Shown here piece after piece: positions 56,709 through 64,000 of a stretch of DNA of 64,000 bases. The position numbers and the translations under genes were made by a program. How positions within the stretch are numbered: the first letter of the stretch is position 1; each line of letters starts with the position of its first letter. The stretch is from Herminiimonas contaminans (GTDB taxonomy: Bacteria; Pseudomonadota; Gammaproteobacteria; Burkholderiales; Burkholderiaceae_D), in assembly GCF_015645465.1 (NCBI RefSeq), contig NZ_JADOEL010000004.1, positions 62,001 to 126,000 on the forward strand, in the 5' to 3' direction. The notes below the pieces were generated by a model. That model was not told the origin of the DNA. It worked only from the letters and a program-made list of their open reading frames with translations, and ran no database searches.

Positions 56709-57656
56709 TCAGGCTTCAGTCAGCGGTTCATCGGGCAGCATGGTGACGCCGTGCAGATCGCAGGACAGCAATGCTTGTCGTACTGCTTCTATCGCAGCGC
56801 CGCGGGTAAAGCTCTTGCGCCAGACGAGGACGACACGACGCGAAGGACCCGGTTGCTTAAATGGGATGTAACGCAACATGCCATCCTTGGCTTGCATGTC
56901 GGGGATGGATGCTTGCGGCAAGACCGTGATGCCGATGCCGGAAGCCACCATGTGGCGTATGGTTTCCAGTGATGAACCTTCAAAGGTACGGGCGATGCCA
57001 TCGCCGGAAGTCGAGAAGCGCGACATTTCCGGACACACTTCCAGTACCTGATCGCGGAAGCAATGACCATTGCCGAGCAGGAGCATGGTTTCTGATTTCA
57101 GGTCATCGGTACTGACGCTGTCACGCTGCGCCCATTTGTGATGTTTGGGGACGGCGACGACAAACGGCTCGTCATACACCGGTTGCACCAGCAAGCCCTG
57201 ATCAGGGAAAGGCAGCGCGACGATGGCGGCATCCAGTTCGCCCTGACGCAGCAACTCCAGCAGTTTGACGGTGAAATTTTCTTGCAGCACCAGCGGCATT
57301 TGCGGCACGCGCTCGATGATGGTTTTTACCAGCGGTGGTAACAGGTACGGTGCGATGGTGTAAATAATGCCGAGGCGGAAAGGACCGACCAGCGGATCTT
57401 TATTCTGCTTCGCGATTTCCTTGATGGCGGCGGTTTGTTCCAGCACGCGTTCGGCTTGCGCCACGATTTGTGCGCCCAGCGGCGTCATCGAGATTTCGCT
57501 GCCACCACGTTCGAACAAGGTAACGCCCAGCTCATCTTCGAGCTTCTTGATGGCGACGGAAAGGGTAGGTTGCGCTACGAAGCATGCTTCTGCCGCATGG
57601 CCGAAATGTTTTTCACGGGCGACGGCAACTATGTATTTGAGTTCGGTAAGCGTCAT
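56709..57656 (-). CDS. oxyR: Peroxide-sensing regulator OxyR
   Basis: 315 residues. LysR-type helix-turn-helix at the N-terminus (FVAQPTLSVAIKKLEDELG). The two redox cysteines fall at residues 199 and 208 (LLLGNGHCFRDQVLEVC), the same spacing and numbers as in E. coli OxyR, which separates it from other LysR proteins. Disulfide formation by peroxide activates it. It lies 57 bases after recG and before ubiA. A recG-oxyR neighbourhood is common in related bacteria. Confidence 0.96.
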   Translation of the reverse strand: MTLTELKYIVAVAREKHFGHAAEACFVAQPTLSVAIKKLEDELGVTLFERGGSEISMTPLGAQIVAQAERVLEQTAAIKEIAKQNKDPLVGPFRLGIIYTIAPYLLPPLVKTIIERVPQMPLVLQENFTVKLLELLRQGELDAAIVALPFPDQGLLVQPVYDEPFVVAVPKHHKWAQRDSVSTDDLKSETMLLLGNGHCFRDQVLEVCPEMSRFSTSGDGIARTFEGSSLETIRHMVASGIGITVLPQASIPDMQAKDGMLRYIPFKQPGPSRRVVLVWRKSFTRGAAIEAVRQALLSCDLHGVTMLPDEPLTEA

Positions 57657-57713
57657 GGTGGGGTCTGGGCCTTCGGGTCTGTACCTGAGTATAGAGCGAT
57701 TGAGTAGCCTATT

Positions 57714-59834
57714 CTATACCTTCAGGTAGTCCTCACGTGCACCGAGCCAGCGCGCCAGATGTGCATCGACGGTAGACTGGTCATCCCGCAACAGGGTTTG
57801 CGCCAGATCGCGCGCACGATCCACCAGCCATTGATCGGTTTCGAGGTCGGCAAAACGCAGCATCGCCTGGCCTGATTGACGCGCGCCGAGGAATTCGCCC
57901 GGGCCACGTATTTCCAGATCCTTGCGCGCAATTTCAAAGCCGTCAGTTGATTCGCGCATGATGCCCAAGCGTTGTTTGGCCACCATGCCGAGCGGCCCCT
58001 GATATAGCAGCAGGCACACGCTGGCAGCCGAACCACGGCCGACCCGACCACGCAACTGATGTAATTGCGACAGGCCAAAGCGTTCAGCATGTTCGATCAC
58101 CATCAATGAAGCATTTGGTACATCGACGCCGACTTCAATTACGGTGGTAGCAACCAGCAAGTGGATTTCGCCGCGGGTGAAGGCGTCCATTACTTCCTGC
58201 TTTTCGGCAGGCTTCATGCGGCCGTGCACCAGGCCGACCTGCAAATCAGGCAGCGCTGCAACCAGTGTCTGGTGCGTATCGGTCGCGGTTTGCAATTGCA
58301 GCGCTTCCGATTCTTCGATCAGCGGGCAGACCCAGTAAACCTGGCGTCCTTCCAGTGCGGCGGCGTGTACACGCTCTATCACTTCATCACGGCGATTCTG
58401 GTCGATCACGCGTGTCACGATAGGCGTACGTCCGGGCGGCAGCTCATCAATCACCGAGACTTCAAGGTCGGCGTAGTAAGTCATGGCCAGTGTGCGCGGA
58501 ATAGGCGTGGCCGACATCATCAATTGATGCGGTATGGTTTGTTGTGTGGCGTGCGCATTGGTGTCCACGCCTTTGTTGCGCAGTACCAGGCGCTGGCTGA
58601 CACCGAAGCGATGCTGTTCATCGACGATGACCAGGCCAAGTTTGGCGAACTGCACGTCTTCCTGTATCAGCGCATGCGTGCCTATGATGAGCTGGGCAGT
58701 ACCGGCCTCTATGCGCTCCTTGGCTTCCAGTTTTTCTTTCTTCTTCAGGCTGCCGGTCAGCCATGCGACATTCACACCCAGCGGTTCCATCCAGCCCGCA
58801 ATTTTTCGGAAGTGCTGGTCGGCTAGGATTTCAGTCGGAGCCATCAGCACGGCCTGGAAACCACTGTCGATTGCTTGTGCTGCCGCCAGTGCTGCGACCA
58901 CGGTCTTGCCGCTGCCGACATCACCTTGCAACAGGCGCTGCATGGGGAAGGATTGCTTGAGGTCGGCGCGGATTTCTTCCAGCACGCGTTGTTGCGCGGC
59001 GGTCAGTTTAAATGGCAGTTGCTTGAGGAAAGCCTTGGACAGTTTTCCTATGGTTGGCAGTACCGCCGCACCTTTGGCGCGGCGCGCCATTTGTGCCCGT
59101 TTCATCGATAGCTGCTGTGCCAGCAATTCATCGAATTTCATCCTGACCCAGGCCGCATGTGAGCGATCCGCCAATGCGCTTTCATCGATATCCGGCGGCG
59201 GGTTGTGCAACAGGCGTACTGCTGGTTCGAACGGCATCAGGTCCAGTTCGGTGCGCAGCTTGTCGCTCAATGTATCGCGCCACTCTATGCGCGTCATGGC
59301 GTCGACTATGGTTTTACGCAGTATGGTTTGCGACAGGCCTTCACCGGCCGGATAGACCGGCGTCAGCGCAGCGGGTAGTGGCGCACCTTCGACCACCATC
59401 TTGTAGCTGGGGTGCACCATCTCCGCACCGAAGAAACCATGTCGCACTTCACCACGGGCGCGCACCCGGTTGCCTTCGGCTATTTGCTTGACCTGGCTGC
59501 CGTAGAAGTTCAGGAAGCGCATGACCAACTGACCGGTGTCATCAGAGATGGTTACCACCAGTTGCCGGCGTGGCCGAAACGCGACTTCGCAGGAAGTAAC
59601 TACGCCTTCTACCTGCACCGGGCGGCCAAAGATGAAGCCAGCCTGGGCGATGCTTTTGATTTCGGTTTCATCTTCATAGCGCATCGGCAGATGCAGGACT
59701 TTATCCATGTCCGAGCGCAGGCCGAGCTTGATCAGCTTGTCGTCGATTTTCTCTGCGCGTGTCGGAGCCGCCGACTTGGTCGTTTTGCTAGTCTTTTTGG
59801 CAACAGTGGCGGGCTTTTTCTTCAGTACAGGCAT
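57714..59834 (-). CDS. recG: ATP-dependent DNA helicase RecG
   Basis: 706 residues from the ATG at 59834 (MPVLKKKPATVAKKT); the frame is open further upstream to 60053, but that part is unlike the family. After a Lys/Thr-rich N-terminus come the wedge domain with OB fold (about 90-200), Walker A LLQGDVGSGKTVVAAL, DEQH motif VIVDEQHRFGV, and the C-terminal helicase domain with VIEHAERFGLSQLHQLRGRVGRG. RecG rewinds stalled forks and drives junction migration. It is divergent from queA. Confidence 0.96.
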   Translation of the reverse strand: MPVLKKKPATVAKKTSKTTKSAAPTRAEKIDDKLIKLGLRSDMDKVLHLPMRYEDETEIKSIAQAGFIFGRPVQVEGVVTSCEVAFRPRRQLVVTISDDTGQLVMRFLNFYGSQVKQIAEGNRVRARGEVRHGFFGAEMVHPSYKMVVEGAPLPAALTPVYPAGEGLSQTILRKTIVDAMTRIEWRDTLSDKLRTELDLMPFEPAVRLLHNPPPDIDESALADRSHAAWVRMKFDELLAQQLSMKRAQMARRAKGAAVLPTIGKLSKAFLKQLPFKLTAAQQRVLEEIRADLKQSFPMQRLLQGDVGSGKTVVAALAAAQAIDSGFQAVLMAPTEILADQHFRKIAGWMEPLGVNVAWLTGSLKKKEKLEAKERIEAGTAQLIIGTHALIQEDVQFAKLGLVIVDEQHRFGVSQRLVLRNKGVDTNAHATQQTIPHQLMMSATPIPRTLAMTYYADLEVSVIDELPPGRTPIVTRVIDQNRRDEVIERVHAAALEGRQVYWVCPLIEESEALQLQTATDTHQTLVAALPDLQVGLVHGRMKPAEKQEVMDAFTRGEIHLLVATTVIEVGVDVPNASLMVIEHAERFGLSQLHQLRGRVGRGSAASVCLLLYQGPLGMVAKQRLGIMRESTDGFEIARKDLEIRGPGEFLGARQSGQAMLRFADLETDQWLVDRARDLAQTLLRDDQSTVDAHLARWLGAREDYLKV

Positions 59835-60066
59835 ATCGGGCCGAAAATGGGCGGCAGGGCGTAAAATAGCAGGTTTTGCGATGACTTCATGTGTCTTGCG
59901 TGTGGCAACACATGTAAGGCCGAGACTGCAAGCATTGCAACCATAGCAGTTCTGCCGCGCGATTGCTGCAAACAAATTTGTCTGCGTCACACCTCGGACA
60001 GTAAAACCGAAGCCGTCATGCGATATGCATGACATTTTTAACGACGTTTTCAAACATCAAAGTTGT

Positions 60067-62213
<2,147 letters not shown>

Positions 62214-62236
62214 ACTTTCCATAATGAAAATCAGTC

Positions 62237-62264
62237 AGCACCGGAAAAGCGATTTTCCAGTGCT
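62237..62264 (+). terminator. Hairpin between tgt and yajC
   Basis: AGCAC-c-GGAAAA at 62237-62248 pairs with TTTTCC-a-GTGCT at 62253-62264 with one internal mismatch. AAAATA follows rather than a T run. It may attenuate transcription between tgt and yajC. Confidence 0.4.
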
Positions 62265-62315
62265 AAAATAACCGACCCATATTTATAAACCCTTACTACA
62301 CTCTGGAGCATACAC

Positions 62316-62639
62316 GTGTTTATTTCCAACGCTTACGCTGCAACTGCCGCCGGCGGCGTCATGGGCAATCTGGCCCAATTCGTTCCTATCATCCTGATGT
62401 TCGTTGTGCTGTACTTCCTGATGATACGTCCACAGATGAAACGTCAAAAAGAACACAAGGCCATGATCGAAGCCGTAACACGTGGCGATGAAGTCGTAAC
62501 AGCAGGCGGCGTCCTGGGCAAGATCACCAAGGTTTCCGATGTCTACTTGTCGCTGGAAGTACAAGACGGTACCGAGATCGTGATTCAAAAAAGCGCAGTC
62601 ACTACCTTGTTGCCTAAGGGTACGATCAAATCGCTGTAA
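62316..62639 (+). CDS. yajC: Preprotein translocase subunit YajC
   Basis: 107 residues from a GTG start, with GGAG seven bases upstream. One membrane helix (QFVPIILMFVVLYFLMIRP, about 23-41) is followed by a basic cytoplasmic domain with VTRGDEVVTAGGVLGKITKV. YajC associates with SecD-SecF at the Sec translocon. It lies about 100 bases after tgt and before secD. Confidence 0.97.
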   Translation: MFISNAYAATAAGGVMGNLAQFVPIILMFVVLYFLMIRPQMKRQKEHKAMIEAVTRGDEVVTAGGVLGKITKVSDVYLSLEVQDGTEIVIQKSAVTTLLPKGTIKSL

Positions 62640-62650
62640 TGGGTTAAACG

Positions 62651-62685
62651 CCCCACCTCCGCCAGGCGGACGTGGGGTTGATTTT
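62651..62685 (+). terminator. GC-rich hairpin between yajC and secD
   Basis: CCCCAC at 62651-62656 pairs with GTGGGG at 62672-62677, enclosing TCCG/CGGA, and TTGATTTTTG follows. In the middle of an operon it is more likely a partial attenuator than a full stop. Confidence 0.5.
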
Positions 62686-62718
62686 TGTCTGACGTTCCAC
62701 CCCGAACCCTGAATCAAT

Positions 62719-64000
62719 ATGAATCGCTATCCCCTCTGGAAGTACATAATTATCGCTGTCGCACTCCTGTTGGGTGTGTTGTATACGACGCCTAACTTTT
62801 TCGGCGAATCGCCAGCGGTGCAAATCAGCAGTGCCAAAGCTACCATCAAGGTAGATAGTTCCCTGATCACTCAGGTTGAGCAGGCGCTGAAAAAAGACGG
62901 TATCCAGTACGACGGGATAGTCTATGAAACGATAGGTACCCAGGGTACCGTCCGCGTGCGTTTCCCGAATACCGATATCCAGTTCAAAGCCAAAGGCATA
63001 CTGGAAAAAGACCTGAATACTGATCCGGAAGATCCGACCTACCTGGTCGCCTTCAATCTGTTGCCGAATACGCCATCGTGGTTGCAAAGCCTGAACGCTG
63101 CACCTATGTACCTTGGCCTCGATTTGCGCGGTGGTGTGCACTTCCTGATGCAGGTCGATATCAAGGCAGTGATGAACAAGCGCGTACTCGGCTTGCAAGC
63201 CAGCGCCCGCAGCATCTTGCGCGACAAGAACATTCGCCATGCCGGTATCGCACGTAGTGGCGACAATGTGGAAATCTCGTTCCGTGATGCCGATACCCGC
63301 AACAAGGCGCGTACCGTGCTGGGCAATGAATTGCGTGAACTGGTGCTGACTGATGCAGGCAGCGGTGAAGACCTGAAACTGGTTGGTAGCCTGAATCCGA
63401 CCGCATTGAAACAAACAGTAGAAGACGCGGTTCAGCAAAACATCACCACCTTGTCCAAGCGTGTCAATGAACTGGGCGTGACCGAGCCGCTGATCCAGCG
63501 TCAGGGTGCTGATCGTATCGTGGTGCAAATGCCTGGTGTGCAAGACGTTTCGCGCGCCAAGGACATCATCGGTAAAACCGCGACCCTGGAAGTCCGCCTG
63601 GTGGATGAATCGGTTACCCGCGGTACCGAAGAAACTGCTGCGATACCTTTCGGTTCCGAGCTGTTTAAAGTCGGCAAGAACGCACCTGTCGTTCTGTACA
63701 AAGATCCGATCATCACCGGTGAATACATCTCTAGCGCTTCGGCCAGCTTCGATCAAAACCATCAGCCATCGGTCAGTATCGACCTGAATGGTGACGGTGG
63801 TCGCCGCATGCGTGAAGCGACACGTACCCGTGTCGGCAAGGCGATGGCGATCGTGCTGTTTGAAAAGAACAAGGGTGAAGTCCTGACCGTTGCGACCATC
63901 CGTGATGAACTGGGTGCACGCTTCCAGATCACTGGCATGGGTTCGGCTGAAGCAGCCAGCGACCTCGCTTTGCTGTTGCGCGCCGGTTCGTTGGCAGCAC
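62719..64000 (+). CDS. secD: Protein translocase subunit SecD (cut by window edge)
   Basis: The first 427 codons. The N-terminal membrane helix (YPLWKYIIIAVALLLGVLYTTP, about 3-24) is followed by the large periplasmic P1 domain, with LGLDLRGGVHFLMQVD near residue 135, a strong SecD signature, and LSKRVNELGVTEPLIQRQG. The later GSAEAASDLALLLRAGSLAA is the segment just before the second helix. SecD with SecF uses the proton gradient to pull proteins across the membrane. The remainder lies beyond the window. Confidence 0.97.
   Translation, partial: MNRYPLWKYIIIAVALLLGVLYTTPNFFGESPAVQISSAKATIKVDSSLITQVEQALKKDGIQYDGIVYETIGTQGTVRVRFPNTDIQFKAKGILEKDLNTDPEDPTYLVAFNLLPNTPSWLQSLNAAPMYLGLDLRGGVHFLMQVDIKAVMNKRVLGLQASARSILRDKNIRHAGIARSGDNVEISFRDADTRNKARTVLGNELRELVLTDAGSGEDLKLVGSLNPTALKQTVEDAVQQNITTLSKRVNELGVTEPLIQRQGADRIVVQMPGVQDVSRAKDIIGKTATLEVRLVDESVTRGTEETAAIPFGSELFKVGKNAPVVLYKDPIITGEYISSASASFDQNHQPSVSIDLNGDGGRRMREATRTRVGKAMAIVLFEKNKGEVLTVATIRDELGARFQITGMGSAEAASDLALLLRAGSLAA

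Overview
The window is a contiguous piece of chromosome from a betaproteobacterium. Gene content and order (dusB-fis-purH-ruvCAB, argC-coiled-coil protein-bactofilin-erpA, polA divergent from a short secreted protein, thrB and a membrane protein, queA-tgt-yajC-secD, recG-oxyR-ubiA) and moderate GC point to Burkholderiales, most likely Oxalobacteraceae (Herminiimonas/Janthinobacterium-like). This placement is from memory of gene order and protein similarity, not from a search. Coding density is high. I saw no rRNA, tRNA, CRISPR array, insertion sequence, prophage or integron.

Layout. 1-1820: two Gram-negative porins (one cut by the window edge). 1990-7080: ubiquinone hydroxylase coq7, an OsmC protein, rplM-rpsI, argC, a coiled-coil membrane protein, a bactofilin and erpA. 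7162-9749 (minus): anmK and an M23 peptidase, both cell-wall related. 9905-19973: tyrS, dtd, a PEBP-family protein, a histidine phosphatase, dusB-fis, purH, ruvC-ruvA-ruvB, a YaiI-like protein and an FAH-type hydratase. valS follows on the minus strand. 23248-27450: thiS-thiG-thiE behind a structured leader, then a UvrD-type helicase. 27501-29738 (minus): a short secreted protein, thrB and a BPSS1780-type membrane protein. 29990-34658: polA, a Tat-exported dienelactone hydrolase and a ZIP metal transporter. 34709-37723 (minus): a 3-mercaptopyruvate sulfurtransferase, an EamA transporter and a Rieske oxygenase. 38168-41179: xseB-ispA-dxs. 41267-42856 (minus): a CDF metal exporter and a PduO-type adenosyltransferase. 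43082-48031: a GcvA-like LysR regulator and glcDEF. 48103-50883 (minus): pilT-pilU-glutathione peroxidase. 50979-52497: the PLP protein YggS and proC. 52599-59834 (minus): an RcnB-like protein, then, in transcription order, recG, oxyR, ubiA, an MFS exporter, a DJ-1/PfpI-type protein and a GNAT acetyltransferase. 60067-64000: queA, tgt, yajC and a partial secD.

The gene sets form coherent modules: isoprenoid/quinone supply (dxs, ispA, ubiA, coq7), DNA repair and recombination (ruvABC, recG, uvrD-type, polA, xseB), peroxide defence (oxyR, glutathione peroxidase, OsmC), metal handling (CDF, ZIP, RcnB-like), glycolate oxidation (glcDEF) and twitching motility (pilT/pilU).

No strong candidate for a wholly new multi-gene system is visible. 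The best leads are regulatory or structural: a folded leader before thiS without TPP-riboswitch signatures; a terminator that runs directly into the anmK start codon; a ZIP gene whose best-supported start is ATT; two perfect palindromes between pilT and pilU; an 18-bp palindrome upstream of a stand-alone Rieske oxygenase; and a porin with a partly duplicated N-terminus. Several intrinsic terminators lie between convergent genes and delimit the transcription units.
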